NCBI RefSeq assembly: GCF_021391395.1
Contig: NZ_CP090059.1
Span: forward strand, 977,001-1,041,000
Source: Sphingomonas cannabina
Lineage (GTDB): Bacteria > Pseudomonadota > Alphaproteobacteria > Sphingomonadales > Sphingomonadaceae
Direction of reading: 5' to 3'
DNA: 64,000 nt
Shown here: piece after piece, positions 17,783 through 26,764 of the stretch
Numbering within the stretch: the first letter of the stretch is position 1
How the letters are laid out: each line of letters starts with the position of its first letter
Made by a program: the position numbers and the translations under genes
Notes under the pieces: generated by a model
The model's database searches: none
Told to the model about the DNA's origin: nothing
The model's input: the letters and a program-made list of their open reading frames with translations, nothing else

Positions 17783-18385
17783 TCACGTGGCGAAACATAC
17801 GGTCATGGTCACGCCGGAGCCGGTCGCGCTTCGAAATCGAACTCGCTCCATTCGGCTTCTATACCAGAACGGCGACTTGAACGAATGGTCATCCTCGTCT
17901 CCGAAGACGCGGTCGTTCGCAAACCGGCGCTCTAGGCCCTCGCTCGAAAATGCAGCCTCACGAGCGGCCAACTCCTTCTGAGACCATTCCAGAAACTCCG
18001 ATACGCGCGACGATCGCTCGGTCCCTGCCGGTACAGTCAGGCCGTCCATCAATCGTTTCAGTCCTTCGATATTCGCAAGATCGTTCAACACCACATCGAG
18101 CGCTTCTTTGCGGCGGTCCGCGATATGCTTGAGCCGCAAGGGCCGCTCACGCTCCAGTCGCTCCTCTCGATGCTTGCGCTCGTCTTCCTCGCGACGCGCG
18201 CGCTTCCCGCTTCGCCGTAGCAAGGACCGCCAATGCGACTGCAATGTCGCTGGCTAGATTCTGGAGACGCTGGATCTTGGCATCGCGGAAGGTCTTTCGG
18301 GGAGCACCACCGCCAGCGATGTAGACGCCCTCCATTCGAAGCCGAGTTGACCGGTGCAGATATAGTCCCATTCCGGAAATATCGG
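17783..18385 (-). pseudogene. Hypothetical plasmid-type gene, frameshifted
   Basis: Two minus-strand frames read as one protein when joined. Upstream: MEGVYIAGGGAPRKTFRDAKIQRLQNLASDIAVALAVLATAKREAR (from about 18340). Downstream: REEDERKHREERLERERPLRLKHIADRRKEALDVVLNDLANIEGLKRLMDGL...SPFWY, to the stop at 17783. The junction near 18200 needs a one-base shift. The middle is highly charged and probably a long helix or coiled coil. I do not recognise the family. It adjoins the decayed ParB-like gene, so it probably belonged to the same element. Confidence 0.45.
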
Positions 18386-18419
18386 ACGTGGCTCAAACTC
18401 CCTGCCCCATGGATTTCCT

Positions 18420-20102
18420 CGGCGACGGCGTTCGCACTTCTTCCGCCACGCGGCCTCCTCGACGCCATCCAGCGGGGCACCCAGCGCCCGACCTTGGGCC
18501 GTCCGCCGGTGCCGTCGAGATGGTCGACCGCGATCCGCTTCAGGGTCTTGAGCTTTTCGCCGGCATTGGCGGCGGCGACGCTTTCGCCCGCGATGTCCGC
18601 CACGGTCCGCGTCATCACCTCGCGGTCGCGGACGAGATCGAAGAACGCACCGTCCGTCTGCCACCAGTCGGCCATGTCGAGGCCGATGTGGAGCCCGGCG
18701 GCCTCGATGACCGGCGATCCGGCAGCGAGGGTTTCGACGACGACGACGGCGAGCACGTCGAGCACCGCCGCGTCAGGAAGGGCGAGGAGGCGCCGGAAAA
18801 TCGCGGCGAGCACGTCGCCCTCGTAGGCTGCGGGCTCACCGCCGACCACGGTCGGGTCCTCGGGCGGGAAACCGAGCAGGCCGAGCACCGCGCGGCGGCG
18901 CTCGTCGAACACGGTTTTGGCGCGGGCGGTCTCGACGCTCTCGCGGGTTTCCTCGCCGTGCGCGGCCTGCGGCTCGGGCCGGACGCTCCACAGCGGCGAG
19001 CCGGCGATGGCGTGCGCGACCATCAGCCGGAGCGCGATCGTGGGATGGGCGAGCAGCGCCGGCCGCATAGCGGCATGGCGGTGCAGGTCGATATAGGCCT
19101 GCATCGCGCCGCTGACCTCGGGCCGCGGCGGCTTGGCGACCGTCTCGGGCGCGGCACCTTGCCCGCCGCCGAGCGCGCGGCGCGCCTCCTTGCGCGAGAG
19201 ATAGCCCTCGTGGAAGACTACCTCGACGCTCGCGCGCACGTCAATGTAGACGCGGCCGCCCTTCTGCTTGGGCGCCTTTTCATATTATTCCCAGCTGTGG
19301 AAATGCTGGTCGGGCGGGACGATCACCGCGTCGGCCCATCCCGCCGCGAGATAGTCGGCGCGCCGCGCCTCGACGGCGGCATTCTGGTGGGTCCAGAATG
19401 CCTCGCTGTCGGCGAAATAGGCCTCCTCGTCGAACAGGTCGGCGACGATGGCGAGGCCGCTCGCCGCAATGTCGAACAGCGCGCGGGCGGTGCTGATCGA
19501 CTGGCCGCCGAACAGCCATGCCTTGAGCTGATGGCCGGTCGGGACATAGGCGTCGGGGTCGTCGGCGAGCGCGAGCCAGGCACGCTGCTGGCGCTTGCTG
19601 GCGAGGGTCAAGTGACGGACGGTCACCCGGTCGATTTCCTCGCGCGTACATCGCGCGGATGCGCGGGAGCAGGTTGCCGAGCGCGAGCAGGCGGCGGACG
19701 GTGAGGTCGGGCAGGCCGAAGGTTAGCCCGATTTCCTCGACGCTGCGGCCTTCCTTCACCCGCCGGGTGAAGGTCTCCCATTGAGTGTCCTCGTCGGGGT
19801 CGAGGCGGGCGAGATTCTCGATTAGCGAGGCCTCGATCGCGGCGGCATCATCGCCTTCGTCGAGGATGCCGCACGGCAGGGTGACGTCGGGGTCCGCCTC
19901 GCCGGCGGCCTTGCGTTCCTCGGCGACCAGCGTCGCGGCGTGGAAGCGGCGGCATCCGGCGACGATGCCGAACCGGCCGTCGTCGGCGGATGCCGCGCTG
20001 GCGCACGGTCGAGAGGTCCGACACGTCGGGCGGACGCTTGGCGTGGCGCATGTTCGCCTTGTCGACGAAAGGCTTGTCGAGCGGGATGAATTCGAGTTTC
20101 AT
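18420..20102 (-). pseudogene. ParB/Spo0J-like partition protein, broken
   Basis: Remnant of the long plasmid-type ParB-domain protein found in sphingomonads. It starts MKLEFIPLDKPFVDKANMRHAKRPPDVSDL with a good ribosome site (AAGGAGC). It loses about 15-20 residues and its frame near 19985, and resumes as FGIVAGCRRFHAATLVAEERKAAGEADPDVTLPCGILDEGDDAAAIEASLIENLARLDPDEDTQWETFTRRVKEGRSVEEIGLTFGLPDLTVRRLLALGNLL. It shifts frame again near 19650 (MYAR/EEIDRVTVRHLTLASKRQQRAW). Another break follows at about 19270, where the C-terminal block (DVRASVEVVFHEGYLSRKEARRALGG to GRWVPRWMA) continues. The tail is replaced at about 18420. Several independent breaks indicate decay, not a single sequencing error. 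Confidence 0.8.
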
Positions 20103-20126
20103 GGGACTTGCTCCTTCGAAGGGGGC

Positions 20127-20169
20127 ACCGGTCCCGCCTCCGTCAGCAGCCCCTGGAGGCGGGACCGGT
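20127..20169 (-). promoter_or_regulatory. Long inverted repeat in the leader of the ParB-like gene
   Basis: Perfect 15-bp arms ACCGGTCCCGCCTCC / GGAGGCGGGACCGGT around a 13-base loop, ending 25 bp before the ParB-like start codon. Position and symmetry suggest an operator or a leader hairpin of the old partition operon. Confidence 0.5.
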
Positions 20170-20248
20170 TCGATGAGCGGCGAACGGCCGCTCGCTTTTT
20201 TCCGCCGCCGATCCTCGGCGGCGGAAGCTCGATGAAAAGCGATAGGGG

Positions 20249-21340
20249 TCATGTTGCCGCCCCGGCGCATCCGTTCCACGCCGCGAGCAAGGCGCGGTGA
20301 CGGGCCAGCAGCCAGTCGGCGGTCTTGCTCGCTTGCGCGGCGGCGCGGAAGATCGCGCGATTGTCGCCGCCCAGCACGTCGAGCCAGCCGGCGAGATAGT
20401 CGGCGTGGCGGACGGTCGGCACGACGCCGAGACTCGCGCAGAGGAAGGCCGCGCCCATCTCGGCGACCAGCTCCTCGCGCGCATAGTCCTTGCTGCCGAA
20501 CGCGCCGGTCTGGTTGCGGCCGAACCGGGTGGGGTGGCCGGTCGCGTGGGTCTTATGCCGATATCGGCATAAGACCCATAATGCCGCGATCCGGATTATG
20601 GGTCAGCTCGTGAAGGCAGGTGCGATAGTAGTCGACGGGTTCGAAGAAGGCGCGCGGCGGCGGGACCTGCACATAATCGTGGGCCGGCACATAGAAGGCG
20701 CGGTCGCCGCCGATGCGGACATCGACCTCGCTCGCCGCGATCACCGCCTCGGCGACCGGCATGATCTCCCGCTCGGGGAGCGGCGCCGGATCGGCGGCGA
20801 GGCCGGGGCGCAGCCCCTCGCACTGCGCGACGTTGAACAGGGTGAAGCGCTTGAGGAAGGGGATGGTCCTGGCATGGTCGCCGTCGCTCCCTTGCGATGA
20901 CGGCAGCGCCGCGTCGCCCTCGTTCGCCCGCCGACGCGCGCCCGCTCCGCCTGCGGCACGAACCGGTCGGCATAGACGACGGTGGTGCCGCGCTCGCCCT
21001 TGCGGACCGTGCCGCCGGCCTCGCAGGCTTGCCGGAAGGTGAGCCAGCCCTGGCTGGGGAAGCCGCGCTCGATGACCGCGCGCCACAGGATCAGGATATT
21101 GATCCCCGAGTAGGGGCGGCCGGTGAGCGCGTTACGCGGCAGGCCGACCGCCGGCCCGGCGCCGGGAGTGCGACCCCAAGGCTGCACCCAGGGTCGGCGC
21201 CCCGCCTCAAGCTCGGCGATGATGCGGCGGGTGACCTCCGAGTAGAGGCTGGCGCGGGACTCCGGCTGGCGGGCCGTACCGGATGCCCGCACGCGACGGG
21301 GCGGCTTGCGCCTGCTGCGACGATCGGGTTTGGCGCGCAT
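20249..21340 (-). pseudogene. ardC: ArdC-family antirestriction protein, broken
   Basis: ArdC proteins of conjugative plasmids have an N-terminal ssDNA-binding domain and a C-terminal zincin-like peptidase domain. The N-terminal part is readable (SRASLYSEVTRRIIAELEAGRRPWVQPWG...GLPRNALTGRPYSGINILILWRAVIERGFPSQGWLTFRQACEAGGTVRKGERGTTVVYADRF). The frame is lost near 20930 and resumes at IPFLKRFTLFNVAQCEGL...YYRTCLHELTH. There a 52-bp palindromic insertion adds NPDRGIMGLMPISA and a stop. The rest of the domain (ATGHPTRFGRNQTGAFGSKDYAREELVAEMGAAFLCASLGVVPTVRHADYLAGWLDVLGGDN...) continues after it, to the stop at 20249. Two lesions make it non-functional. Confidence 0.82.
20547..20603. repeat. Small palindromic insertion inside the ardC remnant
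   Basis: Positions 20547-20578 form a perfect 32-bp palindrome centred on GCCGATATCGGC. Overlapping it, GACCCATAAT (20573-20582) pairs with ATTATGGGTC (20594-20603). Removing 52 bp between two GACCCA copies restores the ardC reading frame as HELTH-ATGHP. So this is an inserted mini-element or recombination scar, flanked by a 6-bp direct repeat. Its family is unknown; the symmetry resembles targets or ends of tyrosine-recombinase elements. Confidence 0.7.
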
Positions 21341-21758
21341 GTCTCACCTCCTCCCGCCCGGGCTCCCCGAGGGCGACCGCTGCGGGTCAGGTGCGCGCGT
21401 GATTCCACCATCTCGCGCACCTGACCCCTGGGAGCGGGGTGGGCGGCGAGACGCGACCGAAGAGGCCCACTCACATGAGGCGGGCCGCACCCATAGGGCC
21501 GGAACGAAGAGGAGGACGCGGGGCGCACGCCCCGCGTTGCGGCCCGCCGGAGCGGGCCTAGCAGGGAGCGCCGCCCACCGCGCGACCAGGGTCAGGCAAC
21601 CGCAACGCCATCGCGAAGCGATGACCGCATGGCCATCGCCTTGTCCATCATGCGGCGCCGGCGGCGTTGGCGGCGAAGAATCGCGCGCCGTGCCCTTCGT
21701 ATCTTTCCTGATCGTCCGCCCGAGAGAAGCGGTTCAGAGCAGGAACCGGAGGTGCACG
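21341..21758. other. 418-bp non-coding stretch with several hairpins
   Basis: Upstream of the ardC remnant and without a convincing gene. It has an exact 13-bp inverted repeat GGTCAGGTGCGCG (21385-21397) / CGCGCACCTGACC (21414-21426). Shorter GC-rich stems lie at about 21517-21534 and 21541-21560. Leader regions of conjugative plasmids carry such structures upstream of antirestriction genes (for example single-strand promoters); here that is only an analogy. Confidence 0.45.
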
Positions 21759-21955
21759 ATGCGCGACAAGTCACACGACGCCGGTCTGGATCCCGTCCTG
21801 ATGGCGCTGCTCGCCATAGTGCTGATGGCTGCCATCGTTCTCGGCATCCTGTTCAAGCTGTGGGCCGCGACCGGCCTGGGATGAGACGGCGCGGCGCGCC
21901 CGGCCGCGGTACGACCTGCATCACGGCATGAGCGCGACCTTCAATCCGCCTTTGC
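21700..21955. repeat. Diverged segmental duplication, copy A
   Basis: Aligns with 30247-30500. Shared blocks are CCTTCGTNTCTTTCC.GATCGTCCG, the small membrane-protein gene, and a tail reading GCATCACGGC.TGA.CGCGACCTTCA. In copy B this tail is the genuine 3' end of an alcohol dehydrogenase gene on the minus strand (...VLKVAITP). In copy A only its last residues (GLKVALMP-stop) remain, then the sequence changes at about 21955. Confidence 0.7.
21759..21884 (+). CDS. 41-residue single-span membrane protein
   Basis: MRDKSHDAGLDPVLMALLAIVLMAAIVLGILFKLWAATGLG: a short charged N-terminus followed by one hydrophobic helix (about residues 14-35). The ribosome site GGAACCGGAGG lies 7 bases upstream. 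A decayed paralogue at 30311-30420 supports it as a real gene. Function unknown; it is reminiscent of small oxidase-associated subunits, but no specific match is claimed. The cyd operon lies just beyond. Confidence 0.6.
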   Translation: MRDKSHDAGLDPVLMALLAIVLMAAIVLGILFKLWAATGLG

Positions 21956-22113
21956 ACCAGTGGCGAGCAGATCGCGGACTTCGAGCAAGGCTAAGCGGGG
22001 CGTCGCCAGCGCCGCGATGTCGATGCGACGCGCCTCGATCATTGCGCTGTCAGCCAGGTCGGTTGCCGCCGGCGTGGCCGATTAGGCGAGCCCGAACACC
22101 TATCGGCGAACTG

Positions 22114-22242
22114 TCATGCGTCGGCGGCGACGGTGAGCTGCTCGTCGTCGTCGACCGGCAGGTGGAACTCGTGCCACAGGCCGTTGAGGATGCCGAAGCC
22201 GACCGCGAGGCCGAGGCCCAGGACCCAGCTGAAATACCACAT
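22114..22242 (-). CDS. cydX: Cytochrome bd oxidase small subunit CydX
   Basis: 42 residues: MWYFSWVLGLGLAVGFGILNGLWHEFHLPVDDDEQ... The MWYFSWxLG start, one membrane helix and the conserved Glu near the end of the helix are diagnostic of CydX/YbgT, which stabilises the haems of CydAB. It begins 11 bp after the cydB stop on the same strand, completing a cydABX operon. Confidence 0.92.
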   Translation of the reverse strand: MWYFSWVLGLGLAVGFGILNGLWHEFHLPVDDDEQLTVAADA

Positions 22243-22253
22243 GGTTCGACTCC

Positions 22254-23393
22254 TCAGTAGAAATCGGGGGAAGCGGCGACCTGCTCGGTAGTGACACGCC
22301 CCCACATCACCCGGAATGCCCAGGCGGTGTAGGCGAGCACGATCGGCAGGAAGATCGCCGTTACGATCAGCATCAGGAACAGCGTCGACTCACTCGACGA
22401 GGCGTTCCAGACGGTGAGGCTAGAGCGTGGATCGATGCTCGACGGCAGGATGTAGGGGAACATCGCCAGGCCGACGGTCGCGATGATGCCCGCCGCGGCC
22501 GCAGAGGAGCCGGCGAACGCAGCGGCCTCCGATCGCCTGAGGATGCCGAACAGCGCCAGCGCCGCGCCGCCGAAACCGAGCACCGGCGCGGCGATCGTCC
22601 AGGGATGCGCCGTGTAGTTGGCGAACCACGCCCCTGCGGCCGGCTGGGTCAGCGTGCGGAGCGGATTGGAGAAGCCGCTCGGGTCGACCGCGTTCGCCGT
22701 GCGGTAGCCCATGCCCGCGACCAGCTGCCAGCCGAGCGCAAACAGCAGGATCACCGCAACCCCGGCCGCCAGGCCGAAAGCGCGGGCGCGATAATGGACC
22801 GGCCCCTCCTCGACCTTGATCGCGAGCCAGGCGCTCCCGTGCAGCACGAGCATCGCGACCGAAAGCAGGCCGCAGACGAGTGGGAATGGCGTGAACAGGT
22901 CGAGCAGCGAACCCCCGTACCAGGCGCGCAGGTCGCTATCGATGCGGAAGGGCACGCCCTTGAGGACGTTGCCGACCGCGACGCCGAACACCAGCGCTGG
23001 GACGAGGCCGCCGACGAACAGCGCCCAGTCCCAGCGCGCGCGCCATTTGGGATCGGGCTTCTTCGACCGGTACTTGAACCCGACCGGGCGCAGGATCAGC
23101 GCGGCCAGCACCAGGAACATCGCCAGGTAGAAGCCGGAGAAGCTCACCGCATAGACGAACGGCCAGGCGGCGAAGATCGCACCCCCGCCGAGGATGAACC
23201 AGACCTGATGGCCCTCCCAGTGCGGAGCGATCGAGTTGATCACCATGCGCCGCTCGGCGTCGGTGCGCGCGACGAAGGGCAGCAGCGCGGCGATGCCCAT
23301 GTCGTAGCCGTCGGTCAGCGCGAAGCCGATCAGCAGCACGCCGAGCAGCGCCCACCAGATGATGCGCAGGACTTCGTAGTCGAGGAATTCCAT
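22254..23393 (-). CDS. cydB: Cytochrome bd ubiquinol oxidase subunit II
   Basis: 379-residue multi-span membrane subunit of the high-affinity quinol oxidase. It opens MEFLDYEVLRIIWWALLGVLLIGFALTDGYDMGIAALLPFVARTDAERRMVINSIAPHWEGHQVWFILGGGAIFAAWP, the standard CydB N-terminus, and ends in ...VLAYTAWAFRVMWGRVTTEQVAASPDFY. Nine hydrophobic helices fit the family. It follows cydA by 14 bp and precedes cydX. Confidence 0.96.
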   Translation of the reverse strand: MEFLDYEVLRIIWWALLGVLLIGFALTDGYDMGIAALLPFVARTDAERRMVINSIAPHWEGHQVWFILGGGAIFAAWPFVYAVSFSGFYLAMFLVLAALILRPVGFKYRSKKPDPKWRARWDWALFVGGLVPALVFGVAVGNVLKGVPFRIDSDLRAWYGGSLLDLFTPFPLVCGLLSVAMLVLHGSAWLAIKVEEGPVHYRARAFGLAAGVAVILLFALGWQLVAGMGYRTANAVDPSGFSNPLRTLTQPAAGAWFANYTAHPWTIAAPVLGFGGAALALFGILRRSEAAAFAGSSAAAAGIIATVGLAMFPYILPSSIDPRSSLTVWNASSSESTLFLMLIVTAIFLPIVLAYTAWAFRVMWGRVTTEQVAASPDFY

Positions 23394-23407
23394 CGTCCGA
23401 TTCCCTT

Positions 23408-24982
23408 CTATTCGGCGGCGACCGGCACGGCGGCGGGCGCGCGGAACGTATCCGGCTCGTCCTCGACGGGGCCATGGCGGATGGTCGCGAGGATCAGCCG
23501 TACCTCGATCACCGCCAGCGTGCCGTAGAGCAGCGTGAAGCCGACGATCGTCGTCCACAGCGCGGCCGGCGTGAGGGTGGAGGTGGCGAGGAAGGTCGGC
23601 AGCACGCCTTCGATCGCCCAGGGCTGGCGCCCCATCTCGGCGACGATCCAGCCAAGCTCGATCGCGACCCAGGGCAGCGGGATCGCGAAGAGCGCCAGCC
23701 GATGGAACCAGCGCGCCTCGAGATGGCGCCTGAGGCTCGCAAGCAGGAACGCGGTCGTGAACAGTGCGATCATCAGGAACCCGATCAGCGCCATCGTGCG
23801 GAAGCTCCAGAACATCAGCGGCACGCTGGGAACGGTGTCCCAGGCCGCCTTCTCGATCAGCGCCGGCGTGGCGGCGGCGGGATCGGCGACGTAGCGCTTG
23901 AGCAGCAGCGCATAGCCGAGGTCGCGCTTGTGCGCTTCGAAGTCGGCCCGCGCGGCCACATCCTGCGGCGCAACCTTGAGCCGCTCGACCGCACGATAGG
24001 CGGTAACGCCGGAGGCGATGCGCTCCTGCGCGCGGAGCACCAGCTCGGACATGCCGGTGACCTCGCCGTCGATGCTGCGCGTGGCGATCAGGCCGAGCAC
24101 CCACGGGATTTGCACCGAATAACGGGTGGTCTGCGCGACCGAATCCGGTATGCCGATCAGCGTCAGCCCGGCTGGCGCTGGCTCGGTGCGCCAAGCCGCC
24201 TCGATCGCGGCGAGCTTCATCTTCTGGTTGTCGGTCAGCGCATAGCCGCTCTCGTCGCCAAGCACGACGACCGACAGCGATGCGGCAAGCCCGAACGCGG
24301 CGGCGACGACGAAGGAGCGGCGGGCAAAGGCGGTCCATTGCCCGCGCAGCAGGTAGAACGAGGAGATGCCGAGCACGACGACCGCGGCGGTGACGTAGCC
24401 CGCGCTGACGGTGTGGACGAACTTGGCCTGCGCGACCGGATTGAAGATCACCGCGCCGAAGTCGGTCACCTCCATCCGCATCGTCTCGGGATTGAAGGCG
24501 GCGCCGACCGGGTTCTGCATCCAGCCGTTGGCGATCAGGATCCACAGCGCCGACAGGTTGGTGCCGAGCGCGACCAGGAAGGTGACGGCGAGGTGCGCGA
24601 CCTTCGACAGCCGGTCCCAGCCGAAGAACATGAGGCCGACGAAGGTCGCCTCGAGGAAGAAGGCCATCAGGCCCTCGATCGCGAGCGGCGCGCCGAAGAT
24701 GTCGCCGACATAATGCGAGAAATAGGACCAGTTGGTGCCGAACTGGAACTCCATGGTGAGGCCGGTCGCGACGCCCAGCACGAAGTTGATGCCGAAAATC
24801 TTGCCCCAGAAGCGCGTGATCTGCCGCCAGATCGGCCGGTCGGTCATCACATAGATCGCCTCCATGATGACGAGCATGAAGCTGAGCCCCAGCGTCAGCG
24901 GCACGAAGAGGAAATGATAGAGCGCCGTCAGCGCGAACTGCAGTCGCGACAGATCGACGACGCTCGGGTCCAGCACGTCCAT
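23408..24982 (-). CDS. cydA: Cytochrome bd ubiquinol oxidase subunit I
   Basis: Haem-carrying, quinol-oxidising subunit, 524 residues. The start MDVLDPSVVDLSRLQFALTALYHFLFVPLTLGLS has the N-terminal haem-ligand region. ELGWIVAEMGRQPWAI is the GWxxxExGRQPW signature of true bd oxidases. The long Q-loop (about 250-370, DNQKMKLAAIEAAWRTEPAP... to HKRDLGYALLLKRY) is of the E. coli bd-I length, not the short form of cyanide-insensitive oxidases. The enzyme reduces O2 at very low concentration and tolerates NO and sulfide. It is divergent from cydDC; a symmetric site at 25055-25070 lies between them. Confidence 0.96.
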   Translation of the reverse strand: MDVLDPSVVDLSRLQFALTALYHFLFVPLTLGLSFMLVIMEAIYVMTDRPIWRQITRFWGKIFGINFVLGVATGLTMEFQFGTNWSYFSHYVGDIFGAPLAIEGLMAFFLEATFVGLMFFGWDRLSKVAHLAVTFLVALGTNLSALWILIANGWMQNPVGAAFNPETMRMEVTDFGAVIFNPVAQAKFVHTVSAGYVTAAVVVLGISSFYLLRGQWTAFARRSFVVAAAFGLAASLSVVVLGDESGYALTDNQKMKLAAIEAAWRTEPAPAGLTLIGIPDSVAQTTRYSVQIPWVLGLIATRSIDGEVTGMSELVLRAQERIASGVTAYRAVERLKVAPQDVAARADFEAHKRDLGYALLLKRYVADPAAATPALIEKAAWDTVPSVPLMFWSFRTMALIGFLMIALFTTAFLLASLRRHLEARWFHRLALFAIPLPWVAIELGWIVAEMGRQPWAIEGVLPTFLATSTLTPAALWTTIVGFTLLYGTLAVIEVRLILATIRHGPVEDEPDTFRAPAAVPVAAE

Positions 24983-25054
24983 CGGTTCAAGCCTCCCTGT
25001 GCCGCGAGCTCGCCGCGGCGGCGCCCTTAGACGCAACTCGGACGAGGTCCTGTA

Positions 25055-25070
25055 TTGGGGAAACCCCGTA
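25055..25070. promoter_or_regulatory. Candidate FixJ-like site, cydABX/cydDC intergenic
   Basis: Reads TTGGGGAAACCCCGTA (minus: TACGGGGTTTCCCCAA), a member of the 16-bp near-palindrome family seen across 25-63 kb. It lies between the divergent cydA and cydD genes, 72 bp upstream of cydA. Confidence 0.5.
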
Positions 25071-25105
25071 TTCAGCGTCGGGCCCGCGCCACCTACGCAT
25101 CGCTC

Positions 25106-26764
25106 ATGCAGACGATCGCACTTGAGCCGAACAGCGCGCGCGTCCGCCGGCACAGGTTGCGGGAGCTCACCGGCCGGACATTGGCCGGCCGCTCGACGAT
25201 CCTGCTGGTGCTGGACGTCTACGCGGCGGTCGGCTTCGCTGCCGGACTGGCGATGGCGGTCCCGGCTCTGGCTGAGGGAGGCTCAGCCTGGCCCGGCGTG
25301 CTTCTCGCCATCGTTGCCGGCGTCGGCAGGGGGGCCTGCGCGATGCTCGCGGCCGATGCCGGCGCGGACGATGCGCGTGATCTCAAGCTGCGGCTGCGCT
25401 CGCGGATGGTGGATGCGATCCTTCATCTGCCGCCTGGAGGCCATCGCAGCACGGGCGAGCTGGTTCATGCCGCCGTCGACGAGGTGGAAGCGATCGACGG
25501 CTATGTCGCGCGTTTCCTTCCTGCCCGCCACGCCGCCGCTCTGGGGCCGGCGATCGTCGTGATCGCCACCGCGTTCGTCAGTCCCGTTGCCGCGGCGATC
25601 CTGATGTCCACGCTGCTGCCCTTCATTCTAGCCCTCACGCTGGCTGGCGGCGCGGCCGCCGATGAATCGCGCCGGCAGTTCGATGCGCTGTCGCGGCTGT
25701 CGGGGCTGCTCGGCGATCGCATCCGGGCATTGCCGCTGGTGCTCGCCTTTCGGGCAGAGGAGGCGGAGAGCCGGCGGCTGGGCGCCGCCGCGAGCGAAGT
25801 CGCGACGCGCACGTTGCGGGTCCTTCGCATCGCCTTCCTGTCGACCGGCGCGCTGGAGTTCTTTGCCGCGCTGTCGGTGGCGCTGGTTGCGGTCTATGCC
25901 GGGTTCAACCTACTGGGCCTGCTGCCCTTTCCGGTTCCCGAGCGGCTCGGGCTTGGCGAGGCCTTCTTCGTCCTCGCGCTGGCGCCCGAGTTCTACGCGC
26001 CGATGCGTCGGCTCGCCGCCACCTACCATGATCGCCAGGCAGCCGAGACGGCGGCCGAGCGTCTGGCGCAGGTCGAGATCGCCGGGCCCCCAAGTGCCGA
26101 AATGCCGATCCTCGTCGACGGCCCGCCATCGATTGCCTTCAGCGACGTGACGATCCGCCACGATGGGGAGTGTCAGGCGGCGATCCGCGGATTCTCCCTG
26201 GCGATCGGTGCCGGCGAGGCGATCGCGCTGGTCGGCCCGTCAGGCAGTGGGAAGAGCAGCCTGCTCCACCTGTTGCTCGGGCTTGCACCGCTCACCGAGG
26301 GGATGATCCTGGTGAACGGCGAGCCGCTCCCGCCCGGCGCCAGCTTGGCGTCGTGCACCGCCTGGGCCGGTCAGTCGCCGCTCATCCTCCCGGGCACGAT
26401 CGCCCGCAACATCGCGCTGGGGGCGCAGGGATCGAGCGCCGGCGACATCGCCGATGCCGCAGCGGCCGCGGGGCTGGACGGGATGCTGACGCGTCGCGCC
26501 GGCGGCCTCGATGCGGTGCTCGACGCCCGCGGCGGCGGACTTTCCGGCGGCGAACGGCGCCGGATCGGTCTGGCGCGCGCCCTGCTCAAGCGCGCGCCGA
26601 TCCTGCTTCTGGACGAACCGACAGCCCATCTCGATCTTGTCGGCGAGGAGGAATTGATCGCGGTCATCGCCGCCGCGGCGAGGAGCCGCACCACTATCCT
26701 CGCGACGCACAGCCGCCGGCTGGCCGCGATCGCGGACAGGATCATCGATTTGGAGAGTAGGTGA
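25106..26764 (+). CDS. cydD: Cysteine/glutathione ABC exporter subunit CydD
   Basis: Half-transporter needed for cytochrome bd assembly; with CydC it exports reduced thiols to the periplasm. About 552 residues from MQTIALEPNSARVRRHRLREL; an earlier in-frame start at 25055 lies in the promoter region. The N-terminal membrane domain (about 1-310) is followed by an ATPase with Walker A GPSGSGKSS, Q-loop AGQSPLILPG, signature LSGGERRR and Walker B ILLLDEPTAHLD. Its stop overlaps the cydC start (TGATG), so the pair is coupled. Confidence 0.9.
   Translation: MQTIALEPNSARVRRHRLRELTGRTLAGRSTILLVLDVYAAVGFAAGLAMAVPALAEGGSAWPGVLLAIVAGVGRGACAMLAADAGADDARDLKLRLRSRMVDAILHLPPGGHRSTGELVHAAVDEVEAIDGYVARFLPARHAAALGPAIVVIATAFVSPVAAAILMSTLLPFILALTLAGGAAADESRRQFDALSRLSGLLGDRIRALPLVLAFRAEEAESRRLGAAASEVATRTLRVLRIAFLSTGALEFFAALSVALVAVYAGFNLLGLLPFPVPERLGLGEAFFVLALAPEFYAPMRRLAATYHDRQAAETAAERLAQVEIAGPPSAEMPILVDGPPSIAFSDVTIRHDGECQAAIRGFSLAIGAGEAIALVGPSGSGKSSLLHLLLGLAPLTEGMILVNGEPLPPGASLASCTAWAGQSPLILPGTIARNIALGAQGSSAGDIADAAAAAGLDGMLTRRAGGLDAVLDARGGGLSGGERRRIGLARALLKRAPILLLDEPTAHLDLVGEEELIAVIAAAARSRTTILATHSRRLAAIADRIIDLESR

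Noticed and set aside
20187..20232. Hairpin with a T-run (TTTTTTCCGCCGCCGA...TCGGCGGCGG) as a terminator
   Set aside because: The T-run precedes the stem on the plus strand and would be an A-run on the minus strand, the strand of both neighbouring genes, so orientation is wrong for intrinsic termination.
23474..25030. 518-codon frame opposite cydA
   Set aside because: Highly charged antisense shadow of a membrane-protein gene; cydA is unambiguous.
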